Source of the DNA: Bacteroidales bacterium UBA5226
Lineage (GTDB): Bacteria > Bacteroidota > Bacteroidia > Bacteroidales > UBA932
NCBI GenBank assembly: GCA_002409325.1
Contig: DHUU01000020.1
Span: 34,980 to 98,979, forward strand
Reading direction: 5' to 3'
Length of the DNA stretch: 64,000 nucleotides
The position numbers were made by a program, and so were the translations under genes. Below, one piece after another: positions 18,854 to 28,413 of the stretch; positions within the stretch are counted from its first letter, which is position 1, and every line of letters begins with the position of its first letter. Below the pieces are notes generated by a model that did not search any database, was not told where the DNA came from, and worked only from the letters and a program-made list of their open reading frames with translations.

Positions 18854-21800
18854 ATGAAAAACTATCTTTGGAAACGTCTGTTTGCGGGGATATTCCTGTT
18901 GCTTCTGGCATCAGGTACATCCTTTGCTGCATACGGTGATCTGCAACAGTCAGGTCGTACGGTTACATGCGTGGTTACTGACAATATGGGACCCGTTGTG
19001 GGTGCCTATGTTATTGCCAGGGGAACCATGAACGGAGGCAGTACTGACGCAGATGGACGTGTTGTCCTGAACAACGTGCCGGACAATACTACTTTAGTAG
19101 TTACATTCCTTGGCTACGTTACCCAGGAGGTTGCTCTGATGAACAATCAGACGTTTGTCGAAATCCTCCTTCAGGAAGACGCACAGGCTCTGGAAGAAGT
19201 AGTGGTTGTGGGTTACGGTGTCCAGAAAAAGAAACTCGTGACCGGGGCTACGGTTCAGGTCAGGGGTGACGACATCGCCAAACTGAACACGATCAGCCCG
19301 TTCACAGCCCTGCAAAGCCAGGCACCCGGTGTAACTATTGTACAAAACAACGGTCAGCCGGGCTCGGGATTCAAGGTCACCATCCGCGGTCTGGGTACCA
19401 TCGGGTCCTCTTCGCCTTTGTATGTTATTGACGGTGTAGTCGGGGGTAACCTGGACAACATCAACCCCAATGACATCGAATCCATTGACGTGCTTAAGGA
19501 CGCTGCATCGGCTGCCATTTACGGTGCCCGCGCCGCCAACGGTGTTATCATGGTAACCACAAAACAGGGCAAGCTTGGAAAGACCACCGTCACCTACGAC
19601 GGCTTTTACGGACAGCAATACCTGGCTAAAACCCCTGATCTGCTCACAGCAAAGGAATATATGGTCATTCAGGATGAGATTCGTTTTAACGAAGCGAACC
19701 CCGCTTACGATTGGGCAAACCTTCTGCCTGCCGACCTGTACCAGTCTGTGATGAACGGAACCTGGAAAGGGACCAACTGGTTCAAGGAAGCCTATAACGA
19801 AGGTGCTCCCACACAAAACCACGCCATAGGAATAACGGGCGGTAGCGAACTCTCCAGATTTTCTATCGGGTTCTCCTATTCCGGAACCGATGGTATCCTC
19901 GGAAAACCGGTACAGTCAGAATTTGAACGTTATACTGCCAGGATCAACTCGGAACACGTGATCCTCAAAGGCCGCGATTTTGACATCATCAAATTTGGGG
20001 AAACATTGTATTACAACTACATCAGCAACAACGGTGTGGCTACCGGTAACATTTACTGGAACGCAATCCACAACCTGTTGGTGGCTAACCCGCTGCTTCC
20101 CATATATAATGAAGAAGGCGACTGGTTCAACTACGACGACAAGCAATCCACAGGATGGAAGTTTGACGGAAATACCGGCAACCCCATTGGAGCTTTCTCC
20201 AACAACGGACAGGGACTCAACCAAAGCAAGAGTTATTCGCTCCGCACAACCGCTTACCTGGAAATCCAGCCCATCAAGAACCTGGTTTTCCGTTCGCAGT
20301 TTGGCTATAATATGAGCTCCAGCACCTATCGTTCCTACACAGCCATTTCTGCCTGGTCCAATAACGCCAGGACCTCTCTTGACAATGTCAGCCAGAGTGG
20401 CAGCATGGGACACGATTGGAAGATAGACAACACCTTGTCTTATTCTTTCAACCTGAATGACAATCAGTTTGATGTTCTGATAGGTCAGACGGCTGAAAAA
20501 TGGGGTATGGGTCAGAATCTTAACTCATCGGGATCCAACTCTATTTTCCCGGGCTACGTTTCTCCCAATACCAATATTAATGACGTGATGAACTACGCCT
20601 GGGTGGACAACACCAAACCCACCGAACTGTCACAACGCGGAGCCGGTGGCTCTGTCTGGGGTGAAGGCGGAATTGCATCATTCTTTGGCCGTATCAATTA
20701 CAATTACAAGGAAAAGTATATGGCCACTCTGATTTTCCGTGCTGACGGTTCTTCCAACTTTGCCCGCGGCAAACGCTGGGGTTACTTCCCCTCCGCTTCT
20801 GTAGGCTGGACCGTTTCAAACGAAGATTTCATGGCCGGTGCATCCGATGTGATTGACTTTTTGAAGATCCGCGCCAGCTGGGGACAAAACGGTAACTGCA
20901 GCATTTCCAACTTCCAGTACCTGTCCACCATAGCCTTTGACGTAAGCAATGGATATTATTTTTCAGCTGACAAGAAAACCCAGACAGTGGGCGGTTATGC
21001 AGACATTCTGGCCAACCCCGATGTAACCTGGGAAACTTCCGAACAGCTGAATATCGGTCTGGATGCCCGCTTTGCAAAAGGCCGTCTTGGAGTTGCCTTT
21101 GACTGGTATCAGAAGATGACCCGCGACTGGCTGCTAACCGCTCCGATTCCGGCCGTTTACGGTCTGAACGCCCCTGCTGTTAACGGTGGTGACGTAAAGA
21201 ACACCGGTGTGGAACTGGCCCTGACATGGGACGATTTTGTAGGTGACTTCCGCTACGGGATTTCAGTAAACGGTTCTTACAACAAGAACGAAGTTACCCG
21301 TATCGCCAACGCAGAAGGCATCATCCATGGTGCTTCCAACGTTCTGAGCCAGGGTACTACAGAAATGTACCGTGCCCAGGTTGGCTATCCCCTGGGATAT
21401 TTCTACGGATACAAGACTGCAGGCGTATTCCAGAACTGGGATCAGGTAAACAACACGGCTGCCAAATATGACGGAGCCAAACCGGGAGACCTGATCTTTG
21501 TTGACAGCGACGGCGACGGCAAGATCACCGAAGATGACCGCACCATGCTTGGCAGCGGACATCCCGACTTCCTGATGGGATTCAATATCTATTTTGCATG
21601 GAAAGGACTGGACTTCAGTATTACTGGTTCAGGTGCCTTTGGACAGGAGATAGCAAAATCCTACCGTTCATTTGCTGACTCTCCCCTGCAAAACTTCACA
21701 ACCGACATTTTCGGACGCTGGACGGGTGAAGGCACTTCCAACAAGTTGCCCCGCCTGACCACAGGAAGTAACCTGAACTGGCAGAATATCTCTGATATTT

Positions 21801-22054
21801 ATATTGAAAAAGGAGATTATGTGAAGATCCAGAATGTCCAGATCGGGTACGATTTCAAACAGGCTTTCCGCAAATTGCCTTTCGGGCAGGTCCGTTTGTA
21901 TGTTTCTGCACAGAACCTTTACACCTTTACCAATTATTCAGGACTCGATCCCGAGATCGGATACGGAGCTGATCAGGGCTGGGTTCAGGGAATCGACCTT
22001 GGTTACTACCCTGCACCCCGTACATACATGGTAGGTATAAATCTTAAATTTTAA
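18854..22054 (+). CDS. SusC/RagA-type TonB-linked outer-membrane transporter
   Basis: The complete 1066-residue protein has a signal peptide (to about TSFAAYG), a carboxypeptidase-D-like domain (about 35-110), and EEVVVVGYGVQKKK. The plug domain carries TIRGLGTIGSSSPLYVIDG and IDVLKDAASAAIYGARAANG, followed by a barrel ending in PRTYMVGINLKF. A calcium-site-like DSDGDGKITEDD lies in the barrel. It imports an oligosaccharide with the SusD encoded 12 bp downstream. The substrate is unknown; the divergent GH130 gene hints at a mannose- or glucose-containing glycan. Reading frames on the opposite strand here are shadows. Confidence 0.95.
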   Translation: MKNYLWKRLFAGIFLLLLASGTSFAAYGDLQQSGRTVTCVVTDNMGPVVGAYVIARGTMNGGSTDADGRVVLNNVPDNTTLVVTFLGYVTQEVALMNNQTFVEILLQEDAQALEEVVVVGYGVQKKKLVTGATVQVRGDDIAKLNTISPFTALQSQAPGVTIVQNNGQPGSGFKVTIRGLGTIGSSSPLYVIDGVVGGNLDNINPNDIESIDVLKDAASAAIYGARAANGVIMVTTKQGKLGKTTVTYDGFYGQQYLAKTPDLLTAKEYMVIQDEIRFNEANPAYDWANLLPADLYQSVMNGTWKGTNWFKEAYNEGAPTQNHAIGITGGSELSRFSIGFSYSGTDGILGKPVQSEFERYTARINSEHVILKGRDFDIIKFGETLYYNYISNNGVATGNIYWNAIHNLLVANPLLPIYNEEGDWFNYDDKQSTGWKFDGNTGNPIGAFSNNGQGLNQSKSYSLRTTAYLEIQPIKNLVFRSQFGYNMSSSTYRSYTAISAWSNNARTSLDNVSQSGSMGHDWKIDNTLSYSFNLNDNQFDVLIGQTAEKWGMGQNLNSSGSNSIFPGYVSPNTNINDVMNYAWVDNTKPTELSQRGAGGSVWGEGGIASFFGRINYNYKEKYMATLIFRADGSSNFARGKRWGYFPSASVGWTVSNEDFMAGASDVIDFLKIRASWGQNGNCSISNFQYLSTIAFDVSNGYYFSADKKTQTVGGYADILANPDVTWETSEQLNIGLDARFAKGRLGVAFDWYQKMTRDWLLTAPIPAVYGLNAPAVNGGDVKNTGVELALTWDDFVGDFRYGISVNGSYNKNEVTRIANAEGIIHGASNVLSQGTTEMYRAQVGYPLGYFYGYKTAGVFQNWDQVNNTAAKYDGAKPGDLIFVDSDGDGKITEDDRTMLGSGHPDFLMGFNIYFAWKGLDFSITGSGAFGQEIAKSYRSFADSPLQNFTTDIFGRWTGEGTSNKLPRLTTGSNLNWQNISDIYIEKGDYVKIQNVQIGYDFKQAFRKLPFGQVRLYVSAQNLYTFTNYSGLDPEIGYGADQGWVQGIDLGYYPAPRTYMVGINLKF

Positions 22055-22066
22055 TTGATATACAGT

Positions 22067-23839
22067 ATGAAAAAGATATTATTCATAGCACTTGCTGCCC
22101 TGCTGTTTTCGAGTTGTGAAGCTTTTCTGGACACAGATAGCTACACCAAGAAAAACACCGGTAACTATCCGAAAACGGCAGACGATGCCATCCAGATGGT
22201 CACCGGGGTGTACGCCACCCTCAACAGGGTGCTTGCAAACTGTGGAAACTCCTACTATTTTGCAGCTCAGCTACTCTCTGACGACATGTTCGCCGGAGGT
22301 GGTGAGAACGACAAACACTGGACCAGTCTGGAGCACCTGATGTATGTCGACCTGAACCAATACAATAGTTTCTGGTCAGACAGGTATTCGGGCATCAGCC
22401 GCGCCAACATGGCTATTGCCAACCTGGACAAGGTAGAAGACGAGAAACTGCGTAACCAGCTGATGGGAGAAACCCTGTTCCTGCGTGCCCTGTTCTATTT
22501 TGAACTTGTACAGATGTTCGGGGACGTTCCCCTGATCACCCAGGTTCCCCAAAGTGTATCTGAAGTGGCTGAGTATCCTGCCCAGTCTACCCAGGAAGAG
22601 ATTTTTGCATTCATTGCAGCCGACCTCAAGAAAGCTTCCGATATCATGCCTAACGACAAATGGAATGCCATCGTATCCGGAGAAGGCCATGCCTCACGCT
22701 GGTCTGCTCAGGCATTACTGGCCCGTGTGTTCCTGTTCTACACCGGATTCTACGGAAAGACAGAATTGCCTATGATGGACGAAGAATTCAACATTACCGG
22801 AAAAGTGACAAAAGCCGAAGTCATTACTGCCCTGGAAGATTGTATCAACAACAGCGGCCATACCCTTGCCAATGATTTCCGCCGGTTGTGGCCTTACAGC
22901 AACTCCCTGAGTGCCAAAGATTACTCCTATGTAGCGGATCTTAAGAGCAAGGGCGAGTACTGGCTCAAGGACGGAACCAATCCGGAAACTGTTTTCGCCA
23001 TCAAATGTTCGCATCTGGCAAGCTGGAGCACGACGGTAGGTTATTCTAACCAATACTGCCTGTTCTTTGCCATTCGTAATGCCGGGACATCCGATCAATA
23101 CAAGAACGTATTTCCCTTCGGACAAGGCTGGGGCTCCGGAACAGTCAATCCCCGCCTGTGGGATGAATGGTTGACACAGGAACCTACAGATAAACGCCGC
23201 AAAGCCTCCATTCTGGCAGCTGCCGAAAGACCTAACTACGTATACGGAGCAGACGCTTTGATGGAAGAAACCACTTTCTGGCAGAAGAAAGTGATCGCCA
23301 TCACCGGAGCTAAGGAATACGAATCCGACGGTAGCCTTAAAACGCTGTACAACAGCTTTACCTCCTCTACCGAATATTACGGTGACGGAGAATCCGACGA
23401 CTTCCAGCTGGCTCACGAAACCGATGTTATCCTAATCCGGTTTGCCGATGTATTGCTAATGCATTCCGAGTTGACCGAAACAGCCAATGGCATAAATCAG
23501 GTACGTGCCCGTGCAGGCCTGCCTGCAGTCAGCTATTCATTCCCGGCCCTTCAAAAGGAACGCCGGTTTGAACTTGCCTTTGAAGGCCTTCGCTGGGGAG
23601 ATATGAGGCGCTGGGGTGACAATTATACCATCAGTGCCCTAACCGGACAGCTGGGTCAAACGATCTGGAACCGTGGTGTACAAAACGTTATGAAAGACCA
23701 GGGAGCCGGCTATTCAGCCCGTTACCAGGCAACCCGCGGATTCCTGCCAATTCCCTCTTCTGAAGTGGACCTTTCCGATGGTGTGTTAAAACAAAACCCG
23801 GGCTGGGGTACAGATGCCGTGTTCGGAAGCTGGAACTAG
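22067..23839 (+). CDS. SusD/RagB-type surface glycan-binding lipoprotein
   Basis: The protein has 590 residues counted from the ATG at 22067; a TTG just after the susC stop is an unlikely start. The lipobox is Cys17 in LLFSSCEAF. It has the SusD layout: FLDTDSYTKKN, LRALFYFELVQMFGDVPL in the TPR-like core, then ERRFELAFEGLRWGDMRRWG and FLPIPSSEVDL near the C-terminus. It forms the lid over the SusC barrel and binds the substrate at the cell surface. Confidence 0.95.
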   Translation: MKKILFIALAALLFSSCEAFLDTDSYTKKNTGNYPKTADDAIQMVTGVYATLNRVLANCGNSYYFAAQLLSDDMFAGGGENDKHWTSLEHLMYVDLNQYNSFWSDRYSGISRANMAIANLDKVEDEKLRNQLMGETLFLRALFYFELVQMFGDVPLITQVPQSVSEVAEYPAQSTQEEIFAFIAADLKKASDIMPNDKWNAIVSGEGHASRWSAQALLARVFLFYTGFYGKTELPMMDEEFNITGKVTKAEVITALEDCINNSGHTLANDFRRLWPYSNSLSAKDYSYVADLKSKGEYWLKDGTNPETVFAIKCSHLASWSTTVGYSNQYCLFFAIRNAGTSDQYKNVFPFGQGWGSGTVNPRLWDEWLTQEPTDKRRKASILAAAERPNYVYGADALMEETTFWQKKVIAITGAKEYESDGSLKTLYNSFTSSTEYYGDGESDDFQLAHETDVILIRFADVLLMHSELTETANGINQVRARAGLPAVSYSFPALQKERRFELAFEGLRWGDMRRWGDNYTISALTGQLGQTIWNRGVQNVMKDQGAGYSARYQATRGFLPIPSSEVDLSDGVLKQNPGWGTDAVFGSWN

Positions 23840-23867
23840 TATTTTAAAAACGATAAAACATTATAAT

Positions 23868-24704
23868 ATGAAAAAAAGTATAATCCTTGCTATTTCAGCC
23901 GTTTTTGTACTGCTTTCCGCTTGCCAGCCCGTTGAGATCAGACATGAACTCAAGGGAGGTATCACAGAGAGTCAGCTCAATATCTCTGCGGTTCCACAGA
24001 TCAGGGATGGAAAAAACTCCAATTATATTGACCTGAACAGCGACGGCAACGCCTGCCTGTCTTCATGGGATTTCGGAGTTGGACTGTTCGTGGGAACAAA
24101 AGGAACCGTCAAGGTGATGATGAAAGGAGCCAATGACATCATTTTCACCGGACTGAACGCAGACGGCACTAAGATCACCAAAACACTGACCGTACAGGTT
24201 GATGAATTGTATGACGTAGAACCCGAATGGGCACTCTTCTGCGGACCGACCGGAGAACAGACCTGGGTATGGGACGATGTTACCGGCCCCGGTGTTTGGG
24301 GTAACGGCGGTTACAAAGGCTGCGCAGCTCCTTGCTGGTGGGTTGTTCCTCTTGGCGATATCAACGGCCAGGCCCCCGGTGAAGGCGCCGGTGCCAGCAT
24401 GCAATTTACCATAGCAGGTGCCCGTCTGATCAAAAACTACAACGACGGCACCAGCCAACAGGGTTCTTTCACTTTCGACATGTCAAAGATTACCCTGGAC
24501 GACGGTGGTAATGTCTGGGCAAAAGGGAAACTCAACACAAAGAACGTAACCGTTCTCTGCGGAAAATCCCCCAACGAAAGCAATGCTCCCGTATACAATT
24601 ACGACATTTTGAAACTCACGGAAAACAACATGGTATTGTCCTACCCCGAACCGGGAGCCGGTTCATGGGGCACTGCCTGGTTCTGGATGTTTAAGAAGAA
24701 ATAA
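23868..24704 (+). CDS. Surface lipoprotein, probable glycan-binding protein of the SusCD operon
   Basis: The protein has 278 residues from the ATG at 23868, which starts a clean lipoprotein signal (MKKSIILAISAVF, lipobox Cys19); the frame is open upstream into the susD end. The C-terminal half is rich in Trp and Gly (TWVWDD, GVWGNGGYKGC, WWVVPLGDINGQ, SYPEPGAGSWGTAWFWMF) and reads as a beta-sandwich of the kind found at the end of surface glycan-binding proteins. No catalytic residues are recognisable. Its place as third gene after susC and susD supports a SusE/SusF-like role. A strong terminator follows after 14 bp. Confidence 0.75.
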   Translation: MKKSIILAISAVFVLLSACQPVEIRHELKGGITESQLNISAVPQIRDGKNSNYIDLNSDGNACLSSWDFGVGLFVGTKGTVKVMMKGANDIIFTGLNADGTKITKTLTVQVDELYDVEPEWALFCGPTGEQTWVWDDVTGPGVWGNGGYKGCAAPCWWVVPLGDINGQAPGEGAGASMQFTIAGARLIKNYNDGTSQQGSFTFDMSKITLDDGGNVWAKGKLNTKNVTVLCGKSPNESNAPVYNYDILKLTENNMVLSYPEPGAGSWGTAWFWMFKKK

Positions 24705-24718
24705 TCTGCTTTATTGTG

Positions 24719-24753
24719 AAAAAAAGGGTGACTCGCAGGGGCCACCCTTTTTT
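24719..24753 (+). terminator. Rho-independent terminator of the susCD operon
   Basis: The stem GGGTG/CACCC is extended by an A-run on the left (24719-24725) and a T-run on the right (24748-24753), with a 12-nt loop. The A and T runs make it plausible on both strands. It ends the susC-susD-lipoprotein transcript and separates it from the next operon. Confidence 0.85.
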
Positions 24754-24755
24754 GC

Positions 24756-24763
24756 TATATTTG
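24756..24763 (+). promoter_or_regulatory. -7 promoter box of the DUF4369/DUF6057/PD40 operon
   Basis: TATATTTG matches TAnnTTTG exactly and ends 5 bp before the ATG at 24769. The transcript would start at or next to the start codon, so the mRNA would be leaderless or nearly so. The -33 region falls inside the terminator just upstream. Confidence 0.6.
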
Positions 24764-24768
24764 TAATC

Positions 24769-25338
24769 ATGAAAAGAATCTTATTATTACCCTTGTTAAG
24801 TCTGGTGCTATTGTCCTGTTCAGAAAGCAGAACCTATGTGATCAACGGCACACTTGAAGATGCAAAATATAATGGAGAATATGTGTTTCTTCTTCCATTG
24901 GATGGCGTAATGCCCCGTATCATTGATTCTGTGCTAGTAAAAGAGAAGTCATTTGTTTTTACTGGAAAAGCGGACTCGGCACAGGTGAAGATCATACGCA
25001 TGCGCCACTTGCTCCGGCTGGATGTCCAGGAACTTCTTGTAGTGGTTGAACCTGGCAACATTTGGGTCCGGCTGGATACGGTAAGCGCTGCCGGAGGCAC
25101 TCCTCAAAACGAAAAGCTGCAGGCCTGGAAAGAAGCCAAGATGCAAGCAGACCAGACCATGAACCTGCTTAAAAGAATGAATCAGGCCGGAGTGGATCAG
25201 AAAACCTCTGTACGTATAATGGAACAATGGGAAAAAGTTCAGGCGGACTTTAAACAGTACAATCGTAAATTCATTGATCAGAACCAGGGAACTGCAGTAG
25301 GCCGCTTTGTGAGCGATATGATTGGTGCCGGTCAATAA
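24769..25338 (+). CDS. DUF4369-like lipoprotein
   Basis: The 189-residue lipoprotein (Cys17 in LVLLSCSESR) has an N-terminal beta domain like DUF4369: YVINGTLED, GEYVFLLPLDG, IDSVLVKEKSFVFTGKAD and a later VVVEPGNIWV strand. DUF4369 usually precedes a thioredoxin-like domain, but here it is followed only by a charged helical tail (about 110-185). No CxxC pair is present. It opens an operon of membrane and propeller proteins, 21 bp before the next gene. The function is unknown. Confidence 0.75.
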   Translation: MKRILLLPLLSLVLLSCSESRTYVINGTLEDAKYNGEYVFLLPLDGVMPRIIDSVLVKEKSFVFTGKADSAQVKIIRMRHLLRLDVQELLVVVEPGNIWVRLDTVSAAGGTPQNEKLQAWKEAKMQADQTMNLLKRMNQAGVDQKTSVRIMEQWEKVQADFKQYNRKFIDQNQGTAVGRFVSDMIGAGQ

Positions 25339-25359
25339 CACTGTCTATTTGGATTAATC

Positions 25360-26940
25360 ATGCGCAAAGGAACAGTAGTAACAATACTGACAGCCGGCAT
25401 AGTCGCTGCCGGATGCTTTTTGTTCTTTCTGCTTCTTTATCCATACCACAACCTGCTGAAGGAACAAATGACCCTTTTCCTTCATTCTTCAGAACATTTA
25501 CTGACTTACTGTGCTAAACCGGCCTGGCTGTCCTGTTACGCAGGTGACCTACTTACCCAGTTTTACATACACCCGGCCGGTGGTGCAATTATTGTAACTG
25601 CATCGTTGCTGGCAGAATGGCTGCTGTTCAGATGCGTGTTTCGGAAATTTGGGATACGTTCCCCATTCCCATCCCTTTTAGCGGTTGTGCCCGTATTTAT
25701 TGAGCTTCTGTTCCATTGCGGGTTGCATTATCCTTTGAGCAGCACAATCTCTACCCTGCTTGCCCTGGTCACCCTGATCACCTTTATGCGGTTGCGTTCC
25801 AATTCCCTTTATTATTGGCTGGCCTTTCCCGTAGCAGCCATACTGTACCTACTGGCTGGACACGGTATCATACTTTTTACAGTGGGCTGGCTCATAGGTG
25901 GGATCCTGCACAAAGGCCGGCGCTGGTACTTCCTGATTTTGCCGGCTGTCTGCTCTCTGGCGATGCCTTTGCTTGTGCGCACACTTTTCCTTTTATCACC
26001 GTTCCAGGCATACAGATACCCGGTCAGGGAACCGCTGACAGTCAATGTGGACATGACCTGGAAAAAGATCCTTGCACTGGATTATGAAAGCCAACAGGAA
26101 AACTGGACCAGGGTGTTGCTCCTGTCCCGGGAATACGGAATGCAGAACAGGATCGCTTCTTATTACACCAACCTGGCACTTTCACAAACCGATCTGATAG
26201 GAGAATGGCTGTTTCATTTTTACCAGCCGGGACCGGCCGGACTTTTCCTGCCCGCTACGCAACAATCCACTCCGCTGATGATTACCTTCGGCAATGAAGT
26301 GTTTTTTTACCTGGGAGACCTGAACATGGCACAACATGCTGCCATGCTTGGAATGGTCTTTTCACAATACCACAGAAGTTCACGCCTGGTCAAAAGACTG
26401 GCCGAGATCCATCTCGCCATAGGCGACGCACCGGCCGCCGGCAAATACCTGGGACTGCTGGAAAAAACCTTGTTTTACAGAAAGTGGGCTGTAAAGGCAC
26501 GGGAACTGCAGACCGTGGAGAATATACCGCTCAGGGAAAAGATCCCCTCCATAGATACGGTGCGTCTGGCAGATGATTACATCACCTGCCTTGAAATACT
26601 GCTGCAGAGCAATCCGGAGAACAAAACGGCCCTGGATTACCTGCTTTGTTACCATATACTAAACAAGGACATTCCATCCTTCCGGCAAGCATACGATAAA
26701 TGGGCCCAACCCTCAGATGTAAGAATACCGGGGGTATACGCCCAGGCCCTTATAGTATCACTTTTTCAGGAAGGAGCTGACAACGAGGTACTAATAAAAT
26801 ACAACATGACTTCTTCTGTAATCAGTGAGTTCATGGACTATACCCGGGCATATGAAGAAGCCAACGGTCTGTCGGCCCCACTAAAAGAGCGTTTTGGGAA
26901 CACGTTCTGGTTTTATTATCATTTTGCAATGATCCAATAG
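25360..26940 (+). CDS. DUF6057-like polytopic membrane protein, copy A
   Basis: The 526-residue protein has about six or seven membrane helices in its first 215 residues and a soluble helical C-terminal half that looks TPR-like (about 230-525). The N-terminal signature is LLLYPYHNLLKEQ and TLFLH, followed by CAKP and LLTQF. The C-terminus ends in NTFWFYYHF. The same landmarks recur in the paralogue at 28406-30172, which defines the family. I recognise it as resembling DUF6057; no biochemical function is known to me. The stop codon is followed directly by the ATG of the propeller lipoprotein, so the two are probably translated together. Confidence 0.8.
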   Translation: MRKGTVVTILTAGIVAAGCFLFFLLLYPYHNLLKEQMTLFLHSSEHLLTYCAKPAWLSCYAGDLLTQFYIHPAGGAIIVTASLLAEWLLFRCVFRKFGIRSPFPSLLAVVPVFIELLFHCGLHYPLSSTISTLLALVTLITFMRLRSNSLYYWLAFPVAAILYLLAGHGIILFTVGWLIGGILHKGRRWYFLILPAVCSLAMPLLVRTLFLLSPFQAYRYPVREPLTVNVDMTWKKILALDYESQQENWTRVLLLSREYGMQNRIASYYTNLALSQTDLIGEWLFHFYQPGPAGLFLPATQQSTPLMITFGNEVFFYLGDLNMAQHAAMLGMVFSQYHRSSRLVKRLAEIHLAIGDAPAAGKYLGLLEKTLFYRKWAVKARELQTVENIPLREKIPSIDTVRLADDYITCLEILLQSNPENKTALDYLLCYHILNKDIPSFRQAYDKWAQPSDVRIPGVYAQALIVSLFQEGADNEVLIKYNMTSSVISEFMDYTRAYEEANGLSAPLKERFGNTFWFYYHFAMIQ

Positions 26941-28413
26941 ATGAAGAAACTGCTATACTTACAAATCGTTATGTTGTCAATCCTGAGCGCCTGCGGGGGG
27001 CCTCAGGGATTCATCACAGAACAAACCCCGCCACCCATTTATCCGGATTATCCCGGTGTTACCATCCCGGTAAACATAGCCCCCCTGAATTTCATGATTA
27101 GCGATGCCAACCGGCTGAGGGTCAATCTGTCTGTTGGTGGGTTGAGTATGGATCTGAAAGGACCGGGGAGAATCCGCATACCAATACGTAAATGGCACAC
27201 ACTGCTGGACAGGGCTGTTTCCAGGGAAGAAGACATAACGGTCACTATACTGGCCAAAATACAGGGTAAATGGCACCTATACCTCCCATTCCAATGGCAC
27301 GTTACACGGGACACCATAGATCCCTTCCTGAGTTACCGCCTGATTGAACCGGGATATGAAGTGTGGAAAACCATTCAACTGGCCGAAAGACATATAGAGA
27401 CATTCCGTGAAAGGATCATTGCAGATAACCAGCTTACCGAGAACAGTTGTATGAATTGCCACACCTATGGCAATCAGGATCCGGCTTTATCATTTTTCCA
27501 CCTGCGTGGCCCGGGTGGAGGTACGGTTCTGAACCGTAACGGGGAACTCAGAAAAATAGACCTCTTTGCACAGGGAATGCTATCCGGCGTTGTCTATGGC
27601 AATTTCCACCCTGGAGGACGCTATGCCGTTTTTTCCACCAACCTGGTGCTTCCCGGGTTCCACACACAAAAAGGAGAACGTCTGGAGGTTTATGACCGCG
27701 AATCTGACCTGGTGATTGTGGATCTGGAACAGAATATGGTGATTCCATTTCCGGATAGCTTCGCCCCTGAACTCAGAACATTTCCGGTATTCTCGGCAAC
27801 AGGCGATGCGGTTTATTATTGCAATGCACCCCAAATAACGGTTCCCGACAGTATTGACCACCTGAGGTATGATCTTCTGAAAATATCCTTTGATCCTGCA
27901 ACAGGGACCTGGGGAAACAAGGCGGATACTGTGGTCCGTGCTGCTGCTGAAGGTTTGTCGGTATGCCATCCCAAAACATCCCCGGATGGCAGGTATCTGC
28001 TCTATTCCATGGCTCATTACGGGACCTTCCCCATATGGCATCAAGAAACAGATCTGTGGCTGCTGGACCTGAACACAGGAGAAACAGACAAGCTGGAAGA
28101 GGTCAATTCTCGGTATTCCGATACGTACCATAGCTGGTCTTCCAACAGCCGCTGGTTTGTCTTTGCCAGTAAACGTGACGACGGATTATACGGCAAACCA
28201 TATTTCTGTTATGTGGACCTTCAGGGAAAAGCACACAAACCCTTTGTGCTGCCCCAGAGAGATCCGCAAAGGTATCACAACACACTCAAATCATACAATA
28301 TCCCTGAACTGTCGCGGGGAAAGCTGCCTTTTGGCGCATCGGACATAGAGCGCCTCTATTACAAAGTGCCGGCAGAAAAGGTCAGTATCAAACAAAGCGT
28401 AGATCATGAATAA
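26941..28413 (+). CDS. TolB/PD40-like propeller lipoprotein with one CxxCH motif, copy A
   Basis: The 490-residue lipoprotein has its lipobox at Cys18. After a beta-rich N-terminal domain (PPIYPDYPGVTIPVNIAP), the motif Cys170-Met-Asn-Cys173-His174 appears, an exact CxxCH as used for covalent heme c. The rest has PD40/TolB-like propeller repeats: FHPGGRYAVFS, SPDGRYLLYSM and YHSWSSNSRWFVFASKRDDG. Whether heme is attached is unknown; the CxxCH could also bind metal or form a disulfide. The paralogue at 30172 keeps the motif at nearly the same position, which argues that it matters. The next gene overlaps its end by 8 bp. Confidence 0.8.
   Translation: MKKLLYLQIVMLSILSACGGPQGFITEQTPPPIYPDYPGVTIPVNIAPLNFMISDANRLRVNLSVGGLSMDLKGPGRIRIPIRKWHTLLDRAVSREEDITVTILAKIQGKWHLYLPFQWHVTRDTIDPFLSYRLIEPGYEVWKTIQLAERHIETFRERIIADNQLTENSCMNCHTYGNQDPALSFFHLRGPGGGTVLNRNGELRKIDLFAQGMLSGVVYGNFHPGGRYAVFSTNLVLPGFHTQKGERLEVYDRESDLVIVDLEQNMVIPFPDSFAPELRTFPVFSATGDAVYYCNAPQITVPDSIDHLRYDLLKISFDPATGTWGNKADTVVRAAAEGLSVCHPKTSPDGRYLLYSMAHYGTFPIWHQETDLWLLDLNTGETDKLEEVNSRYSDTYHSWSSNSRWFVFASKRDDGLYGKPYFCYVDLQGKAHKPFVLPQRDPQRYHNTLKSYNIPELSRGKLPFGASDIERLYYKVPAEKVSIKQSVDHE

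Noticed and set aside
19094..23416. Long reverse-strand reading frames opposite susC and susD (up to about 240 codons)
   Set aside because: They lie wholly opposite well-supported genes, have no recognisable domains and are explained by codon composition.
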